Of a stretch of DNA of 64,000 nt, positions 54,130 through 64,000 are shown piece after piece. Position 1 is the first letter of the stretch. Every line of letters begins with the position of its first letter. Position numbers and translations under genes: made by a program. A model generated the notes under the pieces. That model ran no database searches. It was not told the origin of the DNA and saw only the letters and a program-made list of their open reading frames with translations. The stretch is from contig JAFKAC010000008.1 of NCBI GenBank assembly GCA_025766275.1, positions 1,798,001 through 1,862,000 of the forward strand, in the 5' to 3' direction. This stretch comes from Lactarius indigo. Lineage: Eukaryota; Basidiomycota; Agaricomycetes; Russulales; Russulaceae.

Positions 54130-55320
54130 ACAATGCTCCCTCGGCCCCTTCTTAGTTCCCGTCGTCGCTCTCTCCACTCAAAGATCGTCGCATTCACTCC
54201 CAAGCCAACTCCCTGGACCCAAATCACATTCATTCTGGATCGGTGAGCACAAAGAATACACGTTTTTTTCATTCATTTTTGTGTGCGCCTCAGCGTTCTG
54301 TTGGTGAGCGGAAGGCCAAATCCTTGCCTATTGTCGACCATTCTAGGAAACGAGGGCCAGATTCAACTGCTTGCTTCGGACCCCGGACCCGTCTAGTACG
54401 CCACGCTCATAAATGCCACACTATAGATACAGTAACACAGGACACGCTCAATTTTATGAGACAGGGTGGGTCCCAAAGGGCTCTCACGCTGCGACGTGGT
54501 CCATCTGATCATGCTTCACCACCCAGTCAAGGTCAAGTTCAAGCATTTTCAGTTTTGTCGGAACTCAGTAGCTGGCAAAACCCAGAGGTACCGATCAGGT
54601 TCCCGGTCCATCGATTCCACGCTCAACCCCTCGCCAAAAAACTTGATCGTCACAGTACAGCAAATCTATATGGTGATGAGCCTCGGCACTTCTTTTCCGG
54701 TGCCGTATTCTGACTCGCCAGCGCGAGTATCACCGATTCCGCACATGTCTACATTATGCGCGAGTTTTCAGGGGACATCCATGAAGTAGAAGGAAACTGA
54801 CTCGATATGACGAGCGCACTGCTATGTACTCACAAAAATGCGGCTGAAAACCTGGAAAACCGAATGACACCGAGAGAGCTCTCATGGTATCTCAGAGCGT
54901 CTGGCGATCCGCTCTGTTTTCTGGATCTTCACACGTAGTAGAGCTCTCTTCGCAGATCAGGAAATGACGGCGAGCCCCATGATCTGGCTCCTCTGGGAGA
55001 TTGCCCAACACCCTGAGCGCATCCGCCGGGAAGAGATCGCTTCAGTATGTAGACGGACCGATGCCAGGGATGTCTGCCAGGCTCAGACTTGGATGACATG
55101 ACATATATGCAGACAGCTATCAAGGTACGCTCTCGTCTTGCTTTATCTCCCCGTTGTTTCTGCATGAGTCTCGTCGGTGTGCAGGAAGCGGGGCGATCCG
55201 TCTACACACCATCATCCGGGCGCTTTCGAGGGAAGTAGGGAAGTACAGCACAATTCTTCTTGCCTTCCCCGTAGCAGTCACAGTGACTCGGGAAAATAGA
55301 GAAGCAAAAGACTTGCGAGC
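54130..55320 (+). pseudogene. Decayed tandem P450 copy
   Basis: Fragments in the same order as the neighbouring P450: a start-like segment with LPGPKSHSFWI-type hinge (about 54200-54245, followed by GTGAGC), the ATCGATTCCACGCTC block (about 54610), the GCGCGAGTATCACCGATTCCG block (about 54720), the I-helix equivalent with GATCAGGAAATGACG for AGQETT (about 54955), LLWEIAQHPE, DLDDMTYMQTAIK in a broken frame (about 55090), and an ExxR-region relic (GAAGCGGGGCGATCCGT, about 55186). There are multiple frame breaks and stops, and the C-terminal half including the haem loop is missing. Confidence 0.75.
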
Positions 55321-56016
55321 CACAACTCCGTGATCCGCGGGGCCCTACAAAGCGCCGACGCCACCGAGGTACACTATGCTACGGTAACTTACTGTACTGC
55401 TAGTTAGCACTTGTACCTGAACCGCCCCCACTGCTTCCTCGCCCTGCACGGCACAACTACAGTAGGAGCGTACCTGATACCGGTGACTCCAACAGCGCAC
55501 TGGGACACGATGCGTGGTCCGCGTGATGCCGCATGATGTGAGGCGCGCTCGGTACTCCACCTTCGCGCGGCCCGGAAAGCATTCTCCGCTGTCGGGATCT
55601 ACATGCATTCCAATAGGGGACTTTGGCGCTTGAACTGTGCTGGCATTTGTCAAATGTCGCTTAAGGAAGAGTACTGCAGCAGTTGCTGATCACGGTCGCT
55701 TGGATCTCTCCGATCGATCGATTTTTGACTACGAACGCGGGGACCATCGCGCTCGGCGTTATCTTGGAGCTACAGAAACTTACCAAGAACATCGTTCTAC
55801 ATAAGTTGTAGGCAAGGGTCCTGCTCTTATAGCGTGCGAGCCTACTGCGTAAGACAAAAGTTACTGACTCGTGACACATTTATTCGTGAAATATTCGTGA
55901 TTATACTACAGTTAGTGAATGCTCCAAGAAACCAAGATGAGGTATAAACACAACACTCTTGTAGAGGAGAAAGTTCTAAGAAGAAAAAAGCCGTGAACTG
56001 CCAAATCGGGTCGTGA
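55321..56016. other. Spacer
   Basis: No recognised feature; contains the 3' flank of the minus-strand gene that follows. Confidence 0.3.
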
Positions 56017-56894
56017 CTAGGAGATGAGCCGCTCGCCCCACACCAGCCGCTGCCGATGAGCGCGGTATGCACCACGCAGCGCAATCCACGAACCCCATGC
56101 GACCAGGACAAGAGTGAGGGCAAAGAGGGCACGGAGAGTTGCACGCCAGTGCCACGACACTGGGCTCGAGCGCGAAAAGACAACGGTACGCCAGCGGCTT
56201 GTGAAATCGCGATTTAGCCAGCGGAGGTCTTCCACCAACACTTGAGCCTACAGACGAGTACTATAGGTCAGCGACTCGAACCAAAAAAAAAACTTGGGAC
56301 AGTGGCATGCCTTGTCGCGGCTCGAGTCGTAGAGTTGACGCACGTGGGCGGCTTGCGTGCGAATGGCTGGGAGTCGTACCTCAAGTTCGTCTAGGACACC
56401 AAGCGCCTGGTCGAGCTCGGCATCAATATGTGGCACGTGTGTTCGGAGCGAGTCCTTCTCTGCACGACGGTAGTTGCGCTACAATTTCGTTCGGCCGACT
56501 TGTAAGCAGGGGCAATGCCCAGAGGGTGACGGAGAATGGGTGGCATTGCGCACCTTGATATTACTGAACGCTTCCTTGAGCGAGCATTCAATCGCGCGAC
56601 AATTGCTTAGGTCCTCTGCGAGTTTTTCCTATTGTGGGAGATTATCGGACGGTCAAAGTGAGTGGCATAAAGAGGAGAAGATAGTGGGTACCTCGAGGGC
56701 CTTGATTTGCATCTCGAAGACTGCCGCGCGCCGCGAGGTGTTAGCCAACACTTCATCTAGTGACCTGGCAGATATTATGAAGAGCGTTTACAGGCAGGTA
56801 ACGATGGACGTCATTACCTAGTTCTGGATGAGGAGCAGACAGATAGGGTCTCGGGGATAGGCGGCGAAGGGGAGACAGGACTGGCAGTAGACAT
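56017..56894 (-). CDS. Hypothetical coiled-coil protein with C-terminal membrane helix
   Basis: ATG is the complement of 56892-56894, stop the complement of 56017-56019. Exons assemble as MSTASPVSPSPPIPE...SSSRT, SLDEVLANTSRRAAVFEMQIKALE, EKLAEDLSNCRAIECSLKEAFSNIK, a short exon near 56480 giving RNYRRAEKDSLRTHVPHIDAEL, then DQALGVLDELEVRLPAIRTQAAHVRQLYDSSRD, and a last exon with VLVEDLRWLNRDFTSRWRT, a hydrophobic helix (ALFALTLVLVAWGSWIALRG, about 56095-56155) and RAHRQRLVWGERLIS. The middle is helical and heptad-rich, so a tail-anchored coiled-coil protein is likely. I recall conserved agaricomycete homologues of unknown function. The exact limits of the exon near 56480 are uncertain. This gene marks the return to conserved sequence. 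Confidence 0.65.
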
Positions 56895-57414
56895 GGCAGT
56901 AGAAGTGGAAGAAAAGACGAGAGGAGGTCGAGGAGAGGAAGAAGAGAGACGGTGCATATAGACGGAGAGAAAGAGAGGATATAAAATAAAAAGAGATTAT
57001 AGGTTTAACAGATTATGTACATGTACGACAGCACTTGTCGACGGAGGACGAGCATACGGAACCCTGCTTGCCTTTCTTGGAAGGTCAGGTGCCAGGAGAC
57101 TTGCGCACGGAGTACATCCGTGCCCTTCCGCTCTTTATTCGGATCGGTATCACATTCCGCTCTTTGCGGGTTTGTCGGTCGACAAAGACAAGAAGATAAC
57201 CGCCGCCTTTATCATGTCCTGTCACAATCAACGTTTCCAAGCTGGAGGCCCTTTTGTTACTCTTGGTCTCGAAGCATGTGGTGCATTCGTTGAAAGAACA
57301 ACGGTCCTGATTTTTTTTGTCTTCGTTTACTCTTTCTCCATTTCTCATACCCGTAGCGCCCTGTAATTACTGCGGGTATGTTCTGGTTGCAGAACTCCAA
57401 ACAAAAATTGTTCA
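56895..57414. other. Spacer between coiled-coil gene and tRNA-Ile
   Basis: Promoter side of the minus-strand gene, purine-rich at 56850-56990 on +. No other feature is seen. Confidence 0.3.
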
Positions 57415-57488
57415 TGGCCAACGTGGGGATCGAACCCAAGACCTTCGCGTTATTAGCACGACGCTCTAACCAACTGAGCTAGTCGGCC
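57415..57488 (-). tRNA. tRNA-Ile (anticodon AAT)
   Basis: 74 nt on the minus strand. The acceptor stem GGCCGAC pairs with GTTGGCC, the discriminator is A and the CCA is not encoded. The D arm contains GCTCAGTTGGTTAGAGC (A box), the anticodon stem TCGTG pairs with CGCGA around loop CTAATAA, and the T loop is TTCGATC within GGTTCGATCCC (B box). The T stem has one mismatch at its base. There is no intron. It lies head-to-head with RPL11, 176 bp from its ATG. Confidence 0.9.
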
Positions 57489-57664
57489 GGTAATGGGGCT
57501 GGAAATTCGATGAATGTTTCGCTTGAGTTCGTGGAGATTGCCGAAATTGACTGTACAGTCGCAAGCCACAGTGGCTCACGACAAACAAGACGAAACACCA
57601 ACTCAACGCCGACGAGTCGACAACGACGACAGGGTAAGCAATTCCAACCGCAGCATCCTTCAAA

Positions 57665-58369
57665 ATGGTATGTAGCGTCCGGATCAATATATATGTTGGT
57701 GTTGACACGTTTTTCTTTAGACCGACACGAGAACGACCCCTACAAACGCAATGCGCGATCTCCGTATCGAGAAGCTCGTTATCAGTGCGTTTAGACATCT
57801 ACCCGCTACTGCCTCACCCTGACTTCCGACCCACCTCCTTCGCGTGCCAACAGATATATCCGTCGGAGAATCTGGTGACCGTCTCACACGAGCTTCCAAA
57901 GTTCTCGAGCAGTTGACCGGTCAAACACCCGTGACGTCCAAGGCCCGCTATACAGTCCGCCAGTTTGGTATCCGTCGCAATGAGAAGATCGCCGTGCACG
58001 TCACGATCCGTGGGCCGAAAGCTGAGGAAATCCTTGAGCGAGGTCTCAAGGTGAAGGAGTACGAGCTCCGTCGGCGCAACTTTTCCGAGACGGGCAATTT
58101 TGGTTTCGGCATCCAGGAGCACATCGACCTCGGTGCGCGATACGACCCCACAATCGGTATCTTTGGCATGGACTTTTACATCGTCATGGGCCGCCCCGGG
58201 AACCGCGTGGCGAAGCGTAAAATTAAGCAGTCGCGGATCGGAACCCATCACCGGGTTACAAAAGAAGACACGATGGCATGGTACAAGTCGCGGTTTGAGG
58301 GTATCATCCTTGTAAGTTTCACTACTTCGACTCTTTTGGCAACACTTACCTACTTTGCTGCAGAAATAA
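57665..58369 (+). CDS. RPL11: 60S ribosomal protein L11 (uL5)
   Basis: Binds 5S rRNA and forms part of the central protuberance of the large ribosomal subunit. Exons 57665-57667 (only the ATG), 57721-57784, 57854-58311 and 58364-58369 give 176 aa, the normal length. The protein reads [21 protein letters not shown] after a short N-terminal tail, then [65 protein letters not shown] and a basic C-terminal tail ending FEGIILK. These segments match the eukaryotic uL5 family throughout. Exon 1 consisting of the start codon alone is a feature of some fungal ribosomal protein genes. The terminal exon adds only Lys and the stop. Confidence 0.95.
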
Positions 58370-60476
58370 ATGGGCTGGGTCCTTGCGTCTTGTTGTATTG
58401 CCCTTTTTCTGTGCTCATGGTATGACATATACTGCATCACCCGCCATGTATCGCACTCTCCCCATGCCGCGCAAAAAAATCACCTCTATTCAATATGGCC
58501 GTGCTTTGTTCGCTCTCCCTTCTGTTCCGATGCTGCCACACCAGCATTGTCTTAATTCCGTTCAGTACAACGCCGCCACCATTTCGTGATTTGACACGAT
58601 CAGCCACTCGAAGCTTAGAATGTAAATCCCGGTATCGATCACGAAAAGTCCTTGTACGTGGGGTCAAAGAGTTGACCACTCGGTTATGGTTGAGTCCAAA
58701 TCTATTGGCACGCTATTAAACTTGCATTCAATTTTCCTGCACAATCTTCATTCTGGTTGCATTGGCGGTTTCTAACAACTCTCAAACAAACACCTTGTAG
58801 ATGCCTGCGTTTGTGTAGGCCACTTTTAAGAGGCCTTCGATCTTGCGGCTCACGCCGCGTACCCAGCCGTTTACTCGCCGCTCTCGGCAATGGGGAAAGA
58901 TCCCAACACTATTCTGCGTTGTCGGCTTCCTGCGACACATGAGCGTTTACACTCATGTTTAATATGCGTGTGCTTGATACACGATCCTCGAGCGACCGTC
59001 TTCAGTTACTCGTCGTGCACCACAGGCTTCTAACACCGTTCCGCACTATCAGCCTCCAGTAGCCTACCCCCAGAACGCTCATTAGTGTCTCATTTGAACC
59101 GCCACGAGGCCCTTGATGTCTCGCTCGTAAATGCGAACGGAGAGAGGCAGTGGCACGAGCTTGATGCAGCGCGGGTGTGGGCAGACCAACACAAGAAATT
59201 GACACGGGGCAGGCGCGAGGGTGGCCTAGTTACGTCATGTCTCCCGAGGCTCCCGAGGGCTTCGCTAGCGCTCACGCGGCTGCCTGCCACGGTCCTCACG
59301 GCGTCTCCACGCCTTTCCGCGCTTGTCGGATGCATCTGCCAACACAGTTGACGTATTGTGCAACCCGTGTCGTTACAGTAGTATCCCAACTTCTGGTTAG
59401 CCTTTCGGATGGTCGCAGCCTCTAATATTTTAAGCCTTAATTGTTGCACGAATGTTACAGTAACGTGTTTTCGATGATTGCGCTGCGGATTTTGAAGGGA
59501 AACCGTGCAGACTGTAACGGCCTGAGGCCGAGCTTCAGGCTGACGGCACTCGCGTCGTTGTTTACTTGTAGTCTAGAAGAGAAGGTGTCTTATGGAGGAC
59601 GACCCTGTGGCGCCTCATGTGAGATAATTTAGGAGTCGGCCCAAGGGTCGGCCTTAATTAAGCTTAATTGGTAGTGACCGAGCGACCGCTAGCGTGAGTG
59701 AGTTTTGGTCCCCTTACATATTGAACATCAAGCGCTCGTTCTCGCTTCACCCGCCGAATTCACTATCTGGAACCAGATACCTTTTGGTCTTTCCCCAACG
59801 TTCGGCCTGCAGTAGCTCAGTCTACGCACGCATATTGTGGACGGAATACCTGCACGCATGTCTTGCCTGCGTCCTCTCCACGATATCCGGGTCGAATGAC
59901 GTGCGCCGCGACACATGTCATGCCTCGAGGCGCCAAAGTGTCTCCTCTCGTGGCCACGGGAATGCCGCATGGGGGACGTTCTGGTGTTCGTATCTACATC
60001 GGGTCTACCTCCCCGTCAATGGTAAAACAACTCTCGTCGTTCCCAAGAGTGATTTCCCAAGAGTGATATGGCCACAACTATGTTTCCCTTTCTAGGAAAA
60101 ATAGACGACACAATTTTGGAAAATGTCAAGGATGCGCGGTCGGAGAAGGTGTCGATCAAAGCTCGGATTTGCGATAAAGTTATTCCATTTGCCCCTTTTG
60201 GGATCATCCAGGACCTTTACCCCCCAATCCATGATCACCGTCTCTTCAAGGGCCCACGCCTAACCCGCACGGTATAGGGGTCTATCTTAAATAGTACCTG
60301 TGTTTACTGGTGGTTCACACCTCACGATAATCAATGGCAACACTCGGCAGCCCGAGGGACACGGAAGCCCAAAGAGAAGGTCAGCGTCGCGATATTGCTC
60401 GCCTTCCCGATTTCTCTCATATGGCGCGTCATAGCCCCGAGGAGACGATTGTCGCACTTTTCAGTTGTTAACGGGA
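58370..60476. other. Spacer between RPL11 and DUF6535 gene
   Basis: No gene recognised. Open stretches at 59694-60095 and 60068-60277 (+) show no family signature. The end near 60334-60380 could be an upstream exon of the next gene (it opens with ATG and offers a donor AAG-GTCAGC), but it could not be joined in phase. Confidence 0.35.
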
Positions 60477-63400
60477 ATGGCGATGGAAGGAAAACCCGTG
60501 AGAAAAAGCGACGTGAAGGTACGCTTTGTCCAGCTTAATTTGCTGGCACTCCAGCTGTTTTCGCTTACTTGAGAGATCCGAAGCTGCTGAGTATGGCGAC
60601 ACGTCCGCCGTATATTGGAAGCTATATGTGTCAGAGGCAGAAGCAAGTGATCAGAAACTCGTCGATAACCTATCTGGCGACACGAACTCGATGTTGATAC
60701 TGGTGAGAAGCGCTGCCCAGGCGCCAAATTTATCTAGTGCAGTATCTGACTACACGTTGCAGAATGGGCTTTTCTCTGCCATAGTTGCAAGTTTTATCAT
60801 CGAAACATACAAGTCCCTCCAGCCAGACAATAGTCAACGGACAGTAGACCTACTATCGCAACTCATTGCTGAGCCCAACTCTACTCAGTCTTCACCCTCA
60901 TCCTCTCGGGACCCCAACCCTCAGCCCTTTACTCCTTCAAATCTTGCCATTCGCATGAATATTCTAATGTTTCTCAGCCTCTTTCTGAACATGATAAGCG
61001 TCCTGGCGTCCGTTCTCATCCAGCAATGGTGCCGCGAATTCATGAAGTACGCCTATCCTCGTGCGGCCCCGCACAAGCGTGGGCGAGTGCGAACTTACCT
61101 GTATCGAGGCATCAATCAATTTCAAATGAGAACGTTTATGTATGGCGTCCACGTGCTTGTGCACATCTCTGTTTTCCTATTTTTCTGGGCCCTCAGCGAT
61201 TTCCTTTATACTATTAATCCAACTGTCGGCGCAGTTTCCCGTAACTGTCTCTTCACGTTGGTGGCTGTTTATATGGCCCTCAGCATCTCCCCCCTGATCG
61301 TCACCAATTCCCCTTATCACACGGCTCTGACTACTCCCCTCCGATATGGCGGGATGGTCCTTCTCTTATTTTTCCGCTTTCTATGGAGATTGTTGCGCGG
61401 CCTCCCCATCGGGCGTTTGACGATTCGTGGATTTTTCGAAGGCCTCCGCGTCGACCGAACGCATGTGCTGCTGCAAGAGGTAGATGCGATCGCGGCGCAG
61501 CTCGACCCCGACGCCATGGAATGGATGTTCACGGACAATGACTTCAGCGACACCGATATGGACAAGTTCTTAGAAGGACTTCCGGGCTATATCCATTCCC
61601 CCCTTACGGATACAGATCACTTGCCAAAGGTTCTGACTGCCGGGTACATCCTCAAGCGCATCAGGGAGCACTTCATGACCTGCGCGACTTCTCTCGAGCT
61701 TTCCGAAGAAGCATGCGTAAACCGCGTGGTGGCCTGCGTCAATTCCCTGCGAACGATCTTCAAAATTAGCGCCGAGCAGCCTCGTAACCCAAATGAAGAT
61801 CAAACACAGAAGGAGTACGTCCAAGGCATCATCGACGGTCTCAACGCGTTATGCGATGGACGGGACTCAATAGTGGCGTTACGGGCGTCTTGTGTCAGGG
61901 GTCTTGCCTTCCGGGGTCTCTTGGCACAGTCCACCGAATCGGATGGAGAGGCGCCACCGGCTCGCAGGTTCCCTCCCTACCTTGTGCCCTTGTATACGTT
62001 CTTCTCTTCAAGAGGAAACACGTCCAGCCCGTCGAAGGAAGACGGTGGAGGTCCTCCCACAGAAGTATCTTCCGAACGGCCGACAATAGCCGAGGATCAG
62101 AGACGGCGGCGGGCTGTTCTGTGTGATGGGCCGCTCATCAATTTGACGTTGCTCGCCAAGGCCATTCTTTCAAATGATGACGTTGACCCTTCGGATCTTT
62201 CCTTGTGTTGGAAAACACTCGACCTACTCAGGACGGGACTCGGGATCGCCTTGGTTGAAGTATCCGACCCCGCGCTGGCGCTGTTCAACCAAGTACATAA
62301 CGAAACACGCAGGCGCGTCCAGGCTGAAGAACGAGGCTTCCGCATCACCCCTCTTCTCGAGATTTTGGACACCGTGGCCCGAGGGAGGCGTCTTAGTGTG
62401 GTCTTACGCGACCATCCCAAGTTCCGCAGCAAGCCTGACAGTGTATTCGAAAAGGAGCACCTCCGGAATGCCGAGATCTTCCAAGCATTCGCAAGTTCTT
62501 TCCCGGCTTTTGTTTCCAAAAATCCCCAGAAAACCATGGAGTTCGTGGAAGACCTTGTTTGTTACGACGAACTGTGGACTACTCTCCAGATCGTCCTCGG
62601 GAATTCTTACCGATCTGACAGCCCGATCCCAGAGAAGCTACGCACTTTTGATATATGTTGTGCGGTGATCGACGATGTATTTATAGCTCTCGAGAACTCG
62701 CAGAAAGTGGACTGGCGAGTGCCCGAATTTGGACCACTAGCGCACCACTTCGAATTGTTTGTCACAAACTGTTTCCAGGGCACTTTCGTCAGCAGGGCCA
62801 CTGCCTTCCGTGTCGGTCTCATCAAAGCTAGGTTCTGTAAAGCCGTCCTACTTCAATTCATGCGCGAGGTCGACATTCAAGGCGCCATGGTGTTCCGGTC
62901 ACAGTGGGACGTTGCTGCTCTCGCAAGACTGTTCTACACCCTTGGCGTTGGCAACGAAGAGGATGCGGACTTCTGGAAACAATTCGTCGATGGCGGCCAA
63001 ATCGGGACGGAATTCATGGTTAAAGCTCACGACATGCTCGACGTGGCCGTGCGCGACGGGTCCCTGCTGAACTTTATCAAACTTGGATATTTGGCTACGA
63101 CGGCGGTGCCTTTCGACGGATCAGGCCTGGAGGATGCAGAGTTCGCGAAGCTAGTAGACCTACTGCAGAAGATGATGGACGACCCAGCGCTACCCCTGCA
63201 ACTCGCTTCTGTCCATGTTTGGGAAGACTTGAGCCGACTACGAGACAAAGTTCAAGAAATCAGTGCGAAGAGCTGCGACTCCGATAGGGCCAAGTTGCAG
63301 GTGTTGCTAGCAAAGGTCGATGCCGTCCATGACCACGGTCCTTGCGCTGCGCAAGTGCCTAGTCAAAGCAATCATACGCAAACTCAGGCTTCAAGGAATA

Positions 63401-64000
63401 GTTCAGCTGCGGTGCGGACAAGAGGGTCTTCGCGAGAGCTCGTGCCTAGTCACGATGGATCGAGTCCAGCGTCCGCCTCCACCGCTGTCGCTCCAGATCA
63501 GTTTGTCGCATCGCCCAACGGTAGTAGCGGAGGTACGCTGTTTCTCTTTTATCACGGAATTCATCTTTGATCTTCTCCCAGATTTCCTTGCCGACGCACG
63601 CTCCGAGCACACGAACAGCACTTCGGATAATTCTCGCAGCGAGTATGTGAACCTTTATAGTGTTCCGTACCCCCACCTCCCAAGCCAGGCCGGTCCTGGT
63701 AGCGTAACCCGGTCTCTCTCTGTCGTCCCGTCCCCTCTCCTGGGAAGCGTATCGCCAGAATCCCCAGGTACTACACCTATCGACCCTTTGTCACCTCACG
63801 TGCGAGACAATAGCCAACCCCGCCTCGCTCCAGTTCACTATCCTCCTAGGCAGAATTCTCTCGGTAGCTCGTCCTCTCGGTCGAGTCCTCCGTCGATGTT
63901 CCGGCCGCCTAGAAAGGGGTATACGACTTCGCCAGGAGCAATGATCGACCCTCCTTCAAGCTCCCCCAATCTCAACGAAGTTGTCCGATCTAATTCTCCT
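60477..64000 (+). CDS. DUF6535 membrane protein, partial at right edge
   Basis: Start ATG 60477 gives MAMEGKPVRKSDVK, then an intron (GTACGC near 60512, acceptor GAG near 60573) and RSEAAEYGDTSAVYWKLYVSEAE. A second intron (GTGAGA near 60702 to CAG near 60762) joins SMLIL to NGLFSAIVASFIIETYKSLQ, the hallmark of the agaricomycete DUF6535 domain. Hydrophobic helices follow at about 60958-61020, 61141-61215 and 61240-61320, then a long soluble helical region. An intron at 63533-63581 (GTACGC to CAG) continues the frame into a Ser/Pro-rich tail (FLADARSEHTNS...), open to base 64000, so the stop at 63570 applies only to unspliced RNA. Function unknown. The family is expanded in mushroom-forming fungi. 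The start is chosen by splice phase; an earlier exon cannot be excluded. Confidence 0.75.

Noticed and set aside
59694..60277. Two + frames of 133 and 69 codons between RPL11 and the DUF6535 gene
   Set aside because: No motif, no consistent splice sites, and atypical composition for a gene.
60334..60476. Possible upstream exon of the DUF6535 gene starting at ATG 60334
   Set aside because: Its splice to the next exon leaves a one-base phase conflict with the DUF6535 frame, whereas ATG 60477 joins in phase.

Overview
The window is nuclear DNA of a filamentous basidiomycete, most likely a wood-decay member of the Agaricomycetes. The evidence is short GT-AG introns of about 45-100 bp in almost every gene, a DUF6535 membrane protein, secreted proteins carrying the RFARGLPPLPP motif, a Tc1-type transposase with introns and a chromodomain Ty3/Gypsy retrotransposon. 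It reads as an accessory, repeat-driven region whose right end passes into conserved housekeeping sequence (tRNA-Ile and ribosomal protein uL5/RPL11).

Layout. 1-24.9 kb: six complete copies of a secreted class 3 lipase gene (GHSLG serine hydrolase, six exons, about 298 aa), five on + and one inverted, each in a multi-kilobase duplicated unit that also carries a non-coding module. The last two units carry a convergent copy of a second secreted family: signal peptide, KR site, RFARGLPPLPP, then a beta-rich domain. A 3.5 kb terminal-inverted-repeat element has split the sixth unit and contains a piece of a TPR (Tom70-like) gene. 24.9-31.8 kb: a gene-poor stretch with a three-exon Tc1/mariner DD34E transposase gene, a diverged LTR remnant and a decayed proline-rich fungal gene. 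31.8-39.6 kb: a full-length 7,805 bp chromovirus on the minus strand with 505 bp LTRs and a CAACC target duplication. It has two uncommon signals: an 11 nt match between the predicted mRNA 5' end and the primer-binding site (Tf1/sushi-type self-priming), and a canonical GGGTTTT -1 frameshift heptamer in the gag/pol overlap. It is disabled by one TGA in the integrase. 40.7-48.8 kb: four more RFARGLPPLPP genes, one a pseudogene. 50.8-55.3 kb: a cytochrome P450 gene and a decayed tandem copy. 56.0-58.4 kb: a coiled-coil/transmembrane protein, tRNA-Ile(AAT) and RPL11. 60.5 kb to the end: a DUF6535 protein that runs off the right edge.

How the parts fit. Lipases and RFARGLPPLPP proteins both have signal peptides and Kex2-like KR sites, so both families probably act outside the cell. 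They were amplified in the same duplications, and the lipases have later exchanged sequence by what looks like gene conversion. The mobile elements mark the boundaries and breaks. The C/T-type differences between the retroelement LTRs, mostly at CpG, point to methylation-driven decay of inserted elements.
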